From: Lewinella cohaerens DSM 23179
Lineage (GTDB): Bacteria > Bacteroidota > Bacteroidia > Chitinophagales > Saprospiraceae
Direction: 5' to 3'
Length of the DNA: 43,655 bases
Assembly: GCF_000379805.1 (NCBI RefSeq)
Contig: NZ_KB903542.1
Span: forward strand, 74,034-117,688
Part shown: positions 17,128 through 26,067 of the stretch, piece after piece
Numbering within the stretch: the stretch's first letter is position 1
Layout: the number at the start of each line of letters is the position of its first letter
The notes under the pieces: model-generated
Told to the model about the DNA's origin: nothing
Database searches by the model: none
What the model saw: the letters and a program-made list of their open reading frames with translations, nothing else
Translations under genes and position numbers: made by a program

Positions 17128-18918
17128 ATGAATATTCCTTCTCGCATCGAGCATTTGCGGGCCGCAATGGCTCAGCATAACATTACCGCCTACTTGGTGC
17201 CAAGTAGCGATCCACACCAAAGTGAATATGTCGCACCACGCTGGCAGACACGCACCTGGTTGTCAGGGTTTACGGGGTCAGCAGGCACCTTGATCGTTAC
17301 AAATGAGGATGCTGGGCTATGGACAGATTCCCGTTATTTTCTTCAGGGAGAAGAACAGCTGGCCGGTAGTGGCATTAGCCTGGAACGCCAGCAAGTACCC
17401 CATGCTCCTGAACACGTGAGTTGGCTAGCAGACAATCTCGCTGCGGGTCAGCAACTCGGTTTTGACGGACGGGTAGTATCCCTCAGTCAGGCTCGTTTAT
17501 TAGAGCGAAAGCTGAGCCCTAAAGGGGTTAAGCTCAATGCCAAATATGACTTAACCACCAATTTCTGGGAAGACCGCCCAGCTATCCCACGTAGTGATGT
17601 TTTTGCTTTCGATATCGCTTATGCGGGGCAAAGTCGGGCAGACAAGCTTACAAATATTCGGAAATGGCTAAAAAAAACAGGAGTAGATGCGGTACTTTTG
17701 GTTGCCCTCGATGAAATTGCATGGACTCTTAATATTCGGGCCGCAGATGTTGACTTCAACCCGGTTTGCCTGAGTTACCTTTTGGTGACCAAAGAACAAG
17801 TCAATTGGTTTGTAGGAAAAGATCGGATTGACCCAAAACTAAGTGCCGAATTAACTCAGGATGGTGTAAAAGTGGAAGATTATTCCCAAGTGGAACTTGC
17901 GCTGCAAAACTTCCCTGCTTCCCAGCAATTGGCAGTAGATCCGGCTACGTTAAGTTATCGTTTTTACGAGTTACTGGCGGGCAAAGACCTCAAGGAAGTG
18001 GGAAGCCCGGTGGTCATGATGAAAACCATCAAAAACGAAACAGAGATCAAGCACTTTCGCAACGTGATGTGCAAAGATGGTGTCGCTTTATTGCGTTTGT
18101 TTCGATGGTTGGAAGATACTTTAAAAACCACGACGGTCACCGAGGTAGAGATCAGTGAACGCCTGGCTGCCTTCCGGGGCCAGCAGAACCTTTACAAGGG
18201 AGAAAGTTTCCCAGCCATTGTTGGATACAATGGTAACGGTGCGATTATTCACTACCATGCTGAACCAGAAAACTGCGCCACCTTAGATGCTTCTGGCATT
18301 TTGCTACTCGATAGCGGCGGGCAATACCTCGATGGTACGACAGACATTACTCGCACCGTATCCTTAGGCAATACAACGATGGAGCAACGGCAGCACTTTA
18401 CGCTCGTCCTCAAAGGCATGATCGCTCTGAGTAAGGCTCGTTTCCCCAAGGGTACTGGAGGCGCACAATTAGATACTTTGGCTCGCCAGTTTCTTTGGCA
18501 AGAAGGGCTCAATTTTGGACATGGTACCGGGCATGGCGTTGGTTTTTTCCTCAATGTCCATGAGGGGCCGCAGGGATTTGCAACCAGCGCGGTAACCAGT
18601 CGCGGCCGGACCGCTTTACAACCCGGTATGGTGACCAGTAACGAACCTGGATTCTACCGCACAGACCACTACGGTATTCGCATTGAAAACCTCATCTTGT
18701 GCGTAGAGGATCGCTCTACGGATTATGGAGACTTCCTTCGATTTGAGACCTTAACACTCTTTCCCATTGACCGTCGCTTACTTCAATTAGATATGCTTTC
18801 GGAAGAGGAGCGCCAATGGCTCAATGATTACCACCAGCAAGTGATGGCAGGTATATTGCCCCTCTTAAAAGAGGATGAAGAAAGGGTTTGGCTACGCCAG
18901 CATTGTCAACCAGTATAA
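17128..18918 (+). CDS. Aminopeptidase P family protein (Xaa-Pro aminopeptidase, M24)
   Basis: I chose ATG 17128 (MNIPSRIEHLRAAMAQHNITAYLVPSSD). The in-frame extension from 16981 adds 49 residues that do not resemble the family and contains no signal peptide. The resulting 596 residues fit the large three-domain aminopeptidase P type: two creatinase-like N-terminal domains and a C-terminal pita-bread domain. Metal ligands are visible as DSGG..LDGTTDITRT (Asp near 395 and 406), HGTGHGVG (His near 471), NEPGFYR (Glu near 505) and RIEN. It removes N-terminal residues preceding proline, in the cytoplasm. The S10 carboxypeptidase gene starts 11 bases after the stop, suggesting co-transcription for peptide breakdown. 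Confidence 0.93.
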   Translation: MNIPSRIEHLRAAMAQHNITAYLVPSSDPHQSEYVAPRWQTRTWLSGFTGSAGTLIVTNEDAGLWTDSRYFLQGEEQLAGSGISLERQQVPHAPEHVSWLADNLAAGQQLGFDGRVVSLSQARLLERKLSPKGVKLNAKYDLTTNFWEDRPAIPRSDVFAFDIAYAGQSRADKLTNIRKWLKKTGVDAVLLVALDEIAWTLNIRAADVDFNPVCLSYLLVTKEQVNWFVGKDRIDPKLSAELTQDGVKVEDYSQVELALQNFPASQQLAVDPATLSYRFYELLAGKDLKEVGSPVVMMKTIKNETEIKHFRNVMCKDGVALLRLFRWLEDTLKTTTVTEVEISERLAAFRGQQNLYKGESFPAIVGYNGNGAIIHYHAEPENCATLDASGILLLDSGGQYLDGTTDITRTVSLGNTTMEQRQHFTLVLKGMIALSKARFPKGTGGAQLDTLARQFLWQEGLNFGHGTGHGVGFFLNVHEGPQGFATSAVTSRGRTALQPGMVTSNEPGFYRTDHYGIRIENLILCVEDRSTDYGDFLRFETLTLFPIDRRLLQLDMLSEEERQWLNDYHQQVMAGILPLLKEDEERVWLRQHCQPV

Positions 18919-18929
18919 CTTACTCACTC

Positions 18930-20408
18930 ATGCATCGATTTTTACTTGTATTCCTTCTCACTACGGTGAGCATTCTTATGCAAGCCCAGTCAGAAGGCCC
19001 CAAGCAGTTTGTTACCGAGCACCAAGATAATTTTGGGCGCTACACCGCCATTGGGACAGAAACTTTCATGCCCGATGCAGAGGGGCGCCCTGAGGCCGTC
19101 ATTTGGTCGGTGAGTTATCTACGTAAAGATGTTGACCAAGCAGAAAACCGACCTGTAATGTTCGTGTTTAATGGCGGCCCCGGTTCTGCTTCAGTGTGGC
19201 TACACATGGGTTTATTCGGGCCACAACTGGCCAGCGTAGCCAGCGCAGCAAATGAAGATGACGGCGCAGCTCCTTTTGCGATAGTTGAAAATCCCTATAG
19301 CTTACTTGACTTGGTAGACCTTGTCTTTATCGACCCCGTGGGTACTGGTTACAGCCGTGTAGTGAACAAAGGTAAAGAAAGCAACTACTGGGGTCTGAAC
19401 GAAGACGCAGCATCTATCGCTACGTTTATCCGGATGTGGATAACACAAAACAAACGTTGGAATGCACCTAAATTTATTGCTGGCGAAAGCTTTGGCACCA
19501 CGCGAGCAGCAGGCGTAGTTAGAGCGCTCCACCAAGGAGGACAAGATATGGCACTGAATGGATTAGTACTCATATCTCAAGCCCTTGATTATACGGGATC
19601 GACGCCAGAAGCTGACAATTTGATTGCCTTCCTAACCTACCTTCCGACCATGGCGGCCACTGCCTGGTACCATGACAAAGCAGGCAAAGACCTTACCCTA
19701 AATGATTTTGTGGAAGAGGCCCGCAGTTTTACTTACGACGAATATGCACCAGCGCTGTTACGAGGCAACACCCTCTCAGAGGAAAGCAAAAATCATATCG
19801 CACAGCGCTTGGCTTATTTTACCGGGCTAGACAAGGCCTATATTCTTCGTTCCGATCTACGGGTAACTGCTACCCGCTTCAGAAAGGAACTTCTTCGCAA
19901 CCAAGGACTCACTATTGGCGGTCTTGACAGTAGATACACGCTTGAAGAGTACGATCAAACTGCCGCTACGCCAACCCACAGCGACGCAGCAAGTGCGGCT
20001 ATCAGCAGTGCTTATACTGCTGCACTACACACCCATTTTGCAAACAACCTGGCGATCGAGATGGACCTGCCCTACCTTACATCCAACCGGAGTATTTATC
20101 CTAAATGGAACTGGCGCCCCGTCTCTGCCAAACAATCATGGGAACCTGCTTACGTAAATGTTGCTCCGCAGTTGAGTTGGGCAATGCGGGCTAATCAGAG
20201 ACTACAAGTTATGGTAGCCAATGGCTATTACGATTTGGTGACTCCCTTTTTCGATGCAGAGTATACTTTTCAGCGGCATGGCATCCTTCCAGACCGTGTT
20301 GAAATGCAATATTATGAAGGGGGCCACATGATGTACACCCAACATGATGAATTAAAACAGCTGGCAGCAGATATCCGTACTTTTCTTACACGTTGTTTAG
20401 CTCAATAA
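18930..20408 (+). CDS. S10 family serine carboxypeptidase, exported
   Basis: ATG 18930 gives a clear signal peptide (MHRFLLVFLLTTVSILMQAQ); the upstream in-frame extension overlaps the preceding gene and is not needed. The 492-residue protein has the alpha/beta-hydrolase S10 motifs: FNGGPGSASVW (oxyanion region), FIDPVGTGYS, AGESFGTTRAAG with nucleophile Ser near 187, NGYYDLVTPF with the Asp, and GGHMMY with the His. S10 enzymes remove C-terminal residues, usually at acidic pH. The likely location is the periplasm, since no T9SS tag or lipobox is seen. It sits 11 bases after the aminopeptidase P gene and 32 before the GNAT gene, consistent with an operon. Confidence 0.93.
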   Translation: MHRFLLVFLLTTVSILMQAQSEGPKQFVTEHQDNFGRYTAIGTETFMPDAEGRPEAVIWSVSYLRKDVDQAENRPVMFVFNGGPGSASVWLHMGLFGPQLASVASAANEDDGAAPFAIVENPYSLLDLVDLVFIDPVGTGYSRVVNKGKESNYWGLNEDAASIATFIRMWITQNKRWNAPKFIAGESFGTTRAAGVVRALHQGGQDMALNGLVLISQALDYTGSTPEADNLIAFLTYLPTMAATAWYHDKAGKDLTLNDFVEEARSFTYDEYAPALLRGNTLSEESKNHIAQRLAYFTGLDKAYILRSDLRVTATRFRKELLRNQGLTIGGLDSRYTLEEYDQTAATPTHSDAASAAISSAYTAALHTHFANNLAIEMDLPYLTSNRSIYPKWNWRPVSAKQSWEPAYVNVAPQLSWAMRANQRLQVMVANGYYDLVTPFFDAEYTFQRHGILPDRVEMQYYEGGHMMYTQHDELKQLAADIRTFLTRCLAQ

Positions 20409-20440
20409 ACTCTACCTTTGAGTATAACTACACAAACACC

Positions 20441-20875
20441 ATGGCTAATCCTATTATTAAAGCATCAGATGTTGCTACCGCAGTAGCAATATCCAAGTGT
20501 ATTCCCGAATTTATTGGCCCTCCAGGCAAAGAAGAATACAAAAAGCGCTTAAAAGATGTTCCACATCTTATCCTCGTAGCTTTTGATGGCACTCGTCCTG
20601 TAGGCTTCAAAGTCGGTTATGAGCGTAATGGCTCTTTTTATTCTTGGATGGGAGGCGTCTTACCCAGCTATCGGCGTCGAAATATTGCTCGTCGTTTGGC
20701 CGAAAGGCAAGAAAAATGGGCTATAGAGCAAGGTTATAAAAGTGTGACCTTCAAAACCAGAAATCAACACAAGAATATGCTCTTATTTGCATTAAAGCGT
20801 GGGTTTAATATTATCGGATTTAAAGAAAAAGGAGATGCGTCTACCAACCGTATCCTCTTACAGAAGGTTCTCTAG
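20441..20875 (+). CDS. GNAT family N-acetyltransferase
   Basis: The 144-residue protein starts at ATG 20441 (MANPIIKASDVATAVAISK); the longer in-frame ORF from 20393 overlaps the S10 gene and is unlikely. The acetyl-CoA-binding motif A is VLPSYRRRNIARRLA (R/Q-x-x-G/N-x-G/A type), followed by KSVTFKTRNQHKNMLLFALKRGF, typical of motif B. It transfers an acetyl group from acetyl-CoA to an amine; the acceptor cannot be inferred. The early motif IPEFIGPPGKEEY is shared with a subset of small Bacteroidota GNATs. It is probably the last gene of the peptidase operon. Confidence 0.9.
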   Translation: MANPIIKASDVATAVAISKCIPEFIGPPGKEEYKKRLKDVPHLILVAFDGTRPVGFKVGYERNGSFYSWMGGVLPSYRRRNIARRLAERQEKWAIEQGYKSVTFKTRNQHKNMLLFALKRGFNIIGFKEKGDASTNRILLQKVL

Positions 20876-20973
20876 TTACGAATAGCCGCAAGTGATGTAT
20901 CTTACGCCTCGTTTTAAAAAAAACTCAGTTGAACTGGCTATACTAAATAGTCAGCAAACCAAATACCATTGTT

Positions 20974-21840
20974 ATGAGATCAATTTTCCTTGGTTTAGCT
21001 ATCCTGCTTTTTACTAGTGTAACATTTGCTCAGGGAGAGTTTTCAGGCGGCTTCAAGGCTGGTCTGAATTTTAATAATATTGATGGCCCCGCAGAAACGG
21101 ATGATGAGGTCTTCGAGACCAATACCGGCTTCCATATTGGTGCTTCCTTTGTGTATTCATTTACCGATCTGTTCGGGATTAAAGGGGAATTGATGTATAG
21201 CCAGAAAGGAACTCAATACACTTATGACGGGCCATCGTATTTCACGTTTTACACTACTAATACTGGCACGCCTATTTTCGCAACAGGTAACCGGCGCAGT
21301 GATATCAGCATTTCCAATTCTTACATTGACATTCCGGTGTTGCTCTACTACAAGATTGGTCGCCTCGAATTTGAAGCAGGTGTTAATGCTGGTTTTTTAA
21401 TTGGCAGCAGCGGCAGCGGGGGAATCACCTTTTCCGGCGCCACCCAGGCAGGTAGCCCTGTAGCTGAATTCACAACAGGCGTTGATTACGGCTATTTCAG
21501 TGATGAAAAAGGAGTAGATGCTATTCAAGGGTCTACAACGATTACCTTGAATACCCTACAAGCCTTTTTACCAGGCTCTACCGATGCTTACTACGAAGCA
21601 GCAGCAGATAGTGATGATAATAAGTTCAAGTCTGTTGATTTTGGTCTGAATGCTGGTGTGGCCTTTTTCCTGAACAAGGGCCTTTATGTTGGTGTTCGTG
21701 CCAATTATGGCCTGACAGACATCACCAACGAAGGGCAGGATATTTCTCCGGTAAGTCTAGATCTCGGCAACCGCTATCAAACGCGGGACGACGTGGACAA
21801 GAATATCTCCATACAGGCATCTGTAGGGTTTAGGTTCTAA
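20974..21840 (+). CDS. Outer-membrane beta-barrel protein (PorT-like family)
   Basis: The 288-residue protein has a signal peptide (about 1-19, ending TFAQ). It then has alternating amphipathic strands: GGFKAGLNFNNI, GFHIGASFVYSF, LFGIKGELMYSQKG, YIDIPVLLYYKIGRLEFEAGVNAGFLIG, DFGLNAGVAFFLNKGLYVGVRANYGL and a terminal strand, ISIQASVGFRF, ending in Phe as outer-membrane barrels do. YIDIPVLLYYK is the signature of the PorT/outer-membrane beta-barrel domain common in Bacteroidota. A long insert (about 145-205) rich in Ser, Thr and Gly could be an extracellular loop. Ligand or partner is unknown. A strong hairpin follows the stop. Confidence 0.88.
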   Translation: MRSIFLGLAILLFTSVTFAQGEFSGGFKAGLNFNNIDGPAETDDEVFETNTGFHIGASFVYSFTDLFGIKGELMYSQKGTQYTYDGPSYFTFYTTNTGTPIFATGNRRSDISISNSYIDIPVLLYYKIGRLEFEAGVNAGFLIGSSGSGGITFSGATQAGSPVAEFTTGVDYGYFSDEKGVDAIQGSTTITLNTLQAFLPGSTDAYYEAAADSDDNKFKSVDFGLNAGVAFFLNKGLYVGVRANYGLTDITNEGQDISPVSLDLGNRYQTRDDVDKNISIQASVGFRF

Positions 21841-21860
21841 TATAACTAAGTGTCTTTACA

Positions 21861-21897
21861 CAACGAGGCTATCTCTTTTGAAGAGGTAGCCTCGTTG
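21861..21897. terminator. Bidirectional terminator hairpin
   Basis: CAACGAGGCTA pairs perfectly with TAGCCTCGTTG around a 15-base loop that itself contains TCTCTT and AAGAGG. It lies between convergent genes at 20974 (+) and 21910 (-), 20 bases after the first stop. Confidence 0.85.
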
Positions 21898-21909
21898 CAT
21901 TTGTATCAC

Positions 21910-22740
21910 CTACCACTTAACAATCAGTTCTTTAACCAGCGCTTGCAAGCGAGGCGAAGTTTCTCCAACTTTCGCGATGACATCCTCTACACTCGTCTCC
22001 TTAATATCTTCGAGCGGGTAGCATTTATTTGAAACGACCGAAACCACAAAAATGGGAAGCTCCATGTGTTTGGCCACCAACACCTCTGGCACGGTGGACA
22101 TGCCTACGAGGTCGGCGCCAATCCGGTGAAAAAACTGATACTCGGCAGGTGTTTCCAGGTTAGGGCCTTGTAGCCCTAAGTAAATTCCTTCATGGGCAGG
22201 AATACCCATTTTCCTGGCCATCTGTAGTGCTTGGGTATTTAACTGACGGTCATAAGTACCCAACATATCCGGGAAGCGAGGGCCCAAGCGTTCATCGTTA
22301 TGCCCCCTAAGTGGGTTGTCAGCCATGAAGTTAATATGGTCGCGAACAAAGACAATATCCCCAGCCTCAATAGCAGGATTGACGCTGCCGGAAGCATTAG
22401 AAATGATTAACCTTTCGATTCCCAAAAATTTCATGACCCTTACAGGGAAAGTGACTTGCTCCATGCTGTAGCCCTCGTAGTAGTGAAACCTACCGGCCAT
22501 CGCCACAATGGGAATACCGGCCAGTTTACCAAAAATAAGTTTACCACGATGGCTCTGCACGGTTGAAACAGGAAAGTGAGGAATATCTCCGTAGGCAATT
22601 TCGGTCGCGTCCGTTATTTCGTCAGCCAAACCGCTAAGACCTGTGCCCAAAATGAGTCCGAAACGCGGACTAAGGTCACTTTGGCTTTTGAGGTAATTGA
22701 CCGCATCCTGAATGGTATCGTATAAATGAGGTGAGGGCAT
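21910..22740 (-). CDS. punA: Purine nucleoside phosphorylase (PNP-I, trimeric type)
   Basis: The 276-residue protein matches the inosine/guanosine phosphorylase family in full. Blocks include GLILGTGLSGLADEI (phosphate site), PHFPVSTVQSHRGKL (His of the active site), AGRFHYYEGYSM, ISNASGSVNP, GDIVFVRDHINFM with NPLRGHND, and LVGMSTVPEVLVAKH. The catalytic Asn/Asp pair region lies near VVSNKCYP. It splits purine nucleosides with phosphate to give base plus ribose-1-phosphate, in purine salvage. It is single, with its own terminator downstream and a long gap upstream. Confidence 0.93.
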   Translation of the reverse strand: MPSPHLYDTIQDAVNYLKSQSDLSPRFGLILGTGLSGLADEITDATEIAYGDIPHFPVSTVQSHRGKLIFGKLAGIPIVAMAGRFHYYEGYSMEQVTFPVRVMKFLGIERLIISNASGSVNPAIEAGDIVFVRDHINFMADNPLRGHNDERLGPRFPDMLGTYDRQLNTQALQMARKMGIPAHEGIYLGLQGPNLETPAEYQFFHRIGADLVGMSTVPEVLVAKHMELPIFVVSVVSNKCYPLEDIKETSVEDVIAKVGETSPRLQALVKELIVKW

Positions 22741-23070
22741 GTTTGTTTTGAATTATTGGTTCTATGACAACTTTTATCTTAACCCAAAGTAAAAAAATAG
22801 TAGAGGATGCAGCTGCCTTTCAAGGCATTAATTTAACCTTATCTTTTTGTAAATGCCAGACCAAAGCTTGTCTTCAGACACCAACACGCCCAATTGGCAA
22901 GTCTATGAGTCAGCAAAAAACATATTCATTCCGGTAGAATAAACAACTACTTTACCGTTTTTCACCCGCAGGATTCATCCCCGTAGCTACTCATTACGAC
23001 CTGGTAGAAACACGGCTAACTGAGTGAGAGCGGGATAAACTTCTGCGACCGATGGGAAAGATTCACCCCA
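22741..23070. other. Intergenic stretch without recognised gene
   Basis: These 330 bases hold the upstream region of punA on the minus strand. On the plus strand there is a 57-codon ORF (22764-22937) and a 29-codon ORF starting at 22853. I see no homology, codon signature or ribosome site that would make either convincing. No RNA fold stands out until the terminator at 23072. Confidence 0.5.
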
Positions 23071-23071
23071 C

Positions 23072-23109
23072 AAAAAAAGACTTGCTACCGCTAAGTAACA
23101 AGTCTTTTT
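23072..23109 (-). terminator. Terminator after tRNA-Thr
   Basis: Read on the minus strand, AAAAAGACTTG and CAAGTCTTTTTTT form a stem around TTACTTAGCGGTAG, ending in a run of T. This is a textbook intrinsic terminator placed 6 bases after the tRNA 3' end. Confidence 0.88.
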
Positions 23110-23114
23110 GACGG

Positions 23115-23187
<73 letters not shown>

Positions 23188-23298
23188 ATTAAAGCGCCGC
23201 AAATAAAATCTTTTTTCATAGAAAAAACAACTCACGCTGTCGAAAAAATTACTAACTAGGCCATTATTTTTTGGGTACCCTCTGCAAATCACTTAAAT

Positions 23299-24123
23299 TT
23301 GAAGGCAAACGAAACCCAACCGACTTTGACCTATCGAACGATTATTAGTCAGCTGTTTATTACGCTAGGAAGCCTTCGTGCAGCCATAGAGCTGATTCGA
23401 GAGCGAGAACTTTGGCAAGGTATCAATCGCTATAGTTGGGTATTCAAAGCCCTTGTGATTGTGGCTATAATTGTAGGACTGTCCTTTTTGACGGAAGTTG
23501 GCAGTTGGGTTGGTCGTCTCTTTGTCGGAGACACCGACATCAATGCTTTTGCTGCCATGGGCACAATGATCAGCAACGTCGTTACTGAAGGTTATGAATC
23601 TTTCACTTCTGGCTTATTGAAATACGTCATCCTTGTGCTTTCTGAAGTAGTGGTTTTCCACTTTATGCAACGTGCATTAGAAGAAATCCAAGGGCATCCT
23701 ATCCGTACCGATTTCCAAGCTTTTTTTACCGCACAGGTGCGAATGATCAAGGTAGCCATCCGAGCCTGGATCATGGAGGTAATTGTTTCTGCTTTGGTAA
23801 GCGTATTTTTTGGAATCTTTGGCTTCCTGGACTGGCTAGAAAGCCCCATCTTATTTTTGACTCAATGCTATTTCTTCGGCTTGGTGATTCTTGACAATTA
23901 CAATGAACAATTCGGCATGACTATCAAAGAAAGCATGGCCTTTAGCAAATCCTACATAGGCGTATCGCTAGCACTGGGTTTTGTGTTGTATTTGTTGATG
24001 TTGATACCACTAATAGGTGTATTATGTGGTACAATCCTGGTATCAGTAACAGGAGCAATCGTAATGAGTAAAATTGCTAAACTAGAAATAACATCTCCTA
24101 CTGCGGAGATAAGCGCTGATTAA
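23299..24123 (+). CDS. EI24/CysZ-like integral membrane protein
   Basis: This is a 274-residue protein. The start is TTG 23299; no ATG precedes the first helix, and the next Met lies past it. Hydrophobic segments lie near residues 48-66, 103-120, 150-175, 180-197 and 220-255. The C-terminal pattern ILDNYNEQFGMTIKESMAFSKSYIGVSL..GFVLYLLMLIPLIGVLCGTILVSVTGA resembles the conserved end of EI24/CysZ proteins (Y.D....f....r......fG.......IPl.....P..v.gat). CysZ is a sulfate-transport protein in E. coli; EI24 family members elsewhere have unclear roles, so sulfate transport is not claimed. The family call is from pattern only. Confidence 0.6.
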   Translation: MKANETQPTLTYRTIISQLFITLGSLRAAIELIRERELWQGINRYSWVFKALVIVAIIVGLSFLTEVGSWVGRLFVGDTDINAFAAMGTMISNVVTEGYESFTSGLLKYVILVLSEVVVFHFMQRALEEIQGHPIRTDFQAFFTAQVRMIKVAIRAWIMEVIVSALVSVFFGIFGFLDWLESPILFLTQCYFFGLVILDNYNEQFGMTIKESMAFSKSYIGVSLALGFVLYLLMLIPLIGVLCGTILVSVTGAIVMSKIAKLEITSPTAEISAD

Positions 24124-24167
24124 AAATTGATAACGGGCACATATACGCAAGATTAAAACCAATAAAA

Positions 24168-25298
24168 ATGAGAGGTGCGTTTTCTGTACTATTCTGTGTG
24201 CTCTTTTTGTCAATCAGTCATGGTCAACCTTTCTATCCATTTAACAATGAAGCGTTAAAGTATGGGTTGATGGATAGTCTGGGGAATGTGAAAATCAAAC
24301 CGCAATTTGACGATGTCTCTTTCGATTCAAAATGCGGCCTTTATGTTGTTGAAGTAAATGATAAGTTTGGTGCAATTAACGCTCAAGGAGATTTTGTAAT
24401 TCAACCTAAATACCAAGCGCGAATACGCTTTGATAATAGTTGCGAATTGGCAATCGTCAAAAGGAATTTCAAATGGGGTTTTATTGACCTTCAGGAGAAC
24501 GAGGTAATACCGCCTAAATACGATTATGCGTACCAATTTGACGAATCAGGTTTAGCACCAGTTAAAAGTCGTCAAAAATGGAGTTACATCGATAAAAAAG
24601 GGGTAGAAGTCATTACAGGGCCTTTTGATCGTATTCAGAGCTTTGATGAAACGAATAATCTAGCAGCCGTAAAAGTTAACGGACGCTGGGGTTTCATTAA
24701 CAGACAAGGAAGTTTCGTAATTCAACCTAAATTTGAAGACACTGGAGGATTCTGGGAAGGAGGGCTTGCCTCGGTAAAGCAGGATGGCAAATGGGGCTTC
24801 ATTGATAACAAAGGGAATATTGTAATCGATTTTAAATATGATGACACAGGTCTTTATTTTACCAATAACCTGACACCTGTAGCAATTGGTGAAGATTATT
24901 TTTTCATCAACCAAAAAGGAGAAACAAAAATCCCAGGCCCCTTTTCAGACGCCAAAGAGTTTGACGAACATTGGGGAAAGACTGATGGGGTAAAGGACAT
25001 TGCTGTCATCGTTATAAATGACAAGTTTGGAGTGATTGACACGACAGGCAAAGTCATTATCCAGCCTTTATATGACAATATAAATATATTTGATAGTGAA
25101 ACGATCCGAGTTTCCGTAAATGGAAAGAATGGTGTGGTTGGAAGAGACGGAAACTTTATCATTGACCCCATTTTCTTCAGCATCTATGGCTTTGATGAGA
25201 ACGGAATAGCAAAAGTCATTTATGACAATGGCAATAGAGTTGGAGCTGTAAATAGAAAGGGTAAGTTTCTAGGATTTAGAAGACAAGATGTAGATTGA
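24168..25298 (+). CDS. WG-repeat protein, exported
   Basis: The 376-residue protein has a signal peptide (about 1-19, ending SISHGQ) followed by about ten WG beta-repeats of some 35 residues. Each has the core [KR][WF]G[FVA]I[DN]..G..VI.P.[FY]D and then a turn with a phenylalanine. Clear units are KFGAINAQGDFVIQPKY, KWGFIDLQENEVIPPKY, RWGFINRQGSFVIQPKF, KWGFIDNKGNIVIDFKY and KFGVIDTTGKVIIQPLY. The fourth (KWSYIDKKG) and seventh (DYFFINQKG) units have lost the WG pair. WG repeats form beta-solenoid or propeller-like folds of uncertain role. No sorting domain or lipobox is seen, so it is likely periplasmic. Confidence 0.9.
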   Translation: MRGAFSVLFCVLFLSISHGQPFYPFNNEALKYGLMDSLGNVKIKPQFDDVSFDSKCGLYVVEVNDKFGAINAQGDFVIQPKYQARIRFDNSCELAIVKRNFKWGFIDLQENEVIPPKYDYAYQFDESGLAPVKSRQKWSYIDKKGVEVITGPFDRIQSFDETNNLAAVKVNGRWGFINRQGSFVIQPKFEDTGGFWEGGLASVKQDGKWGFIDNKGNIVIDFKYDDTGLYFTNNLTPVAIGEDYFFINQKGETKIPGPFSDAKEFDEHWGKTDGVKDIAVIVINDKFGVIDTTGKVIIQPLYDNINIFDSETIRVSVNGKNGVVGRDGNFIIDPIFFSIYGFDENGIAKVIYDNGNRVGAVNRKGKFLGFRRQDVD

Positions 25299-25313
25299 TG
25301 CCCAAAAAAAGGA

Positions 25314-25360
25314 GTAGATCAACAGGGACTTCAATAAGCATTGACATCCCTGTTGACTAC
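25314..25360. terminator. Bidirectional terminator hairpin
   Basis: GTAGATCAACAGGGA and TCCCTGTTGACTAC pair with a single bulged base. The stem has T-rich DNA on the right and an A-rich tract (AAAAAAAGGA) on the left, so it can terminate both the WG-repeat gene and the convergent DUF2911 gene. Confidence 0.82.
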
Positions 25361-25367
25361 TTTAGTA

Positions 25368-25949
25368 TTACTGAAACTTGATAGGCACACGAACAACCGT
25401 GTTGTCCCAGCCAATCACCATGTGCGCACCATCTTCTGCTTCTTCGAAGATGATTCCCAGTGTTTCAATGGTATTTCTTACGACTGTTGTAGGAACGGTA
25501 ATTTCCGCCACACTACTTTCTTCAGGCTTGAACACGTACTGTCCCCAGCCATCAAGATCGAGGCTAAAGTAGACCGTCCATTCTTTTTCGTTGACCATCG
25601 CGTAGACGGTATAGCGCCCTGCACGAACAGGCTGATCGCCAATCATAACATCACGCATGAAAGTGATTTCGGTAGACTCGTTGGCACCAATACGCCACAT
25701 TTCGCCATACTTGATGAGTTCACCAAATACGATACGATCCTTCTTTTGTGGGCGAGAATAGATGACACGCATGATGGGCTCACCCGCTAGCTTCTCTTCT
25801 GGGGTTTTAGCAAAATTGCGGAAAGCCGCTCGCTGAGGATAGTAAGACATATCCATTGAACTTTTGTCTGCATCAGGAAATTCCTGCGCCGTAAGGCTTG
25901 GAGCGATTCCCATCAGCATAATTAACAGCAAGGGTGCAAAATTCTTCAT
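25368..25949 (-). CDS. DUF2911 domain protein, exported
   Basis: The 193-residue protein has a signal peptide (MKNFAPLLLIMLMGIAPSLTAQ). The mature part follows DUF2911 throughout: IMRVIYSRPQKKDRIVFGELIKYGEMWRIGANESTEI near the N-terminus, then VRAGRYTVYAMVNEKEWTVYFS and a closing beta-rich region, ending VIGWDNTVVRVPIKF. The family is widespread in Bacteroidota and has no known function; a small beta-sandwich in the periplasm is likely. It is monocistronic and shares the bidirectional hairpin with the WG-repeat gene. Confidence 0.92.
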   Translation of the reverse strand: MKNFAPLLLIMLMGIAPSLTAQEFPDADKSSMDMSYYPQRAAFRNFAKTPEEKLAGEPIMRVIYSRPQKKDRIVFGELIKYGEMWRIGANESTEITFMRDVMIGDQPVRAGRYTVYAMVNEKEWTVYFSLDLDGWGQYVFKPEESSVAEITVPTTVVRNTIETLGIIFEEAEDGAHMVIGWDNTVVRVPIKFQ

Positions 25950-26067
25950 AAGTTAACTTAGTTTTGTGACGGTAGGAGTTTTTAACTATTTCTAAGAGAA
26001 CGCATAAAGCAGGAAAGTGGTTAAGGATTTGTATCCAAGTTTTCTTTTTTTTAAAAGCATACCGATC

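Noticed and set aside
22764-22937. 57-codon ORF on the plus strand with a CKCQTKACL stretch
   Set aside because: It overlaps the probable punA promoter region and has no recognisable family, no convincing ribosome site and no coding bias I can support.
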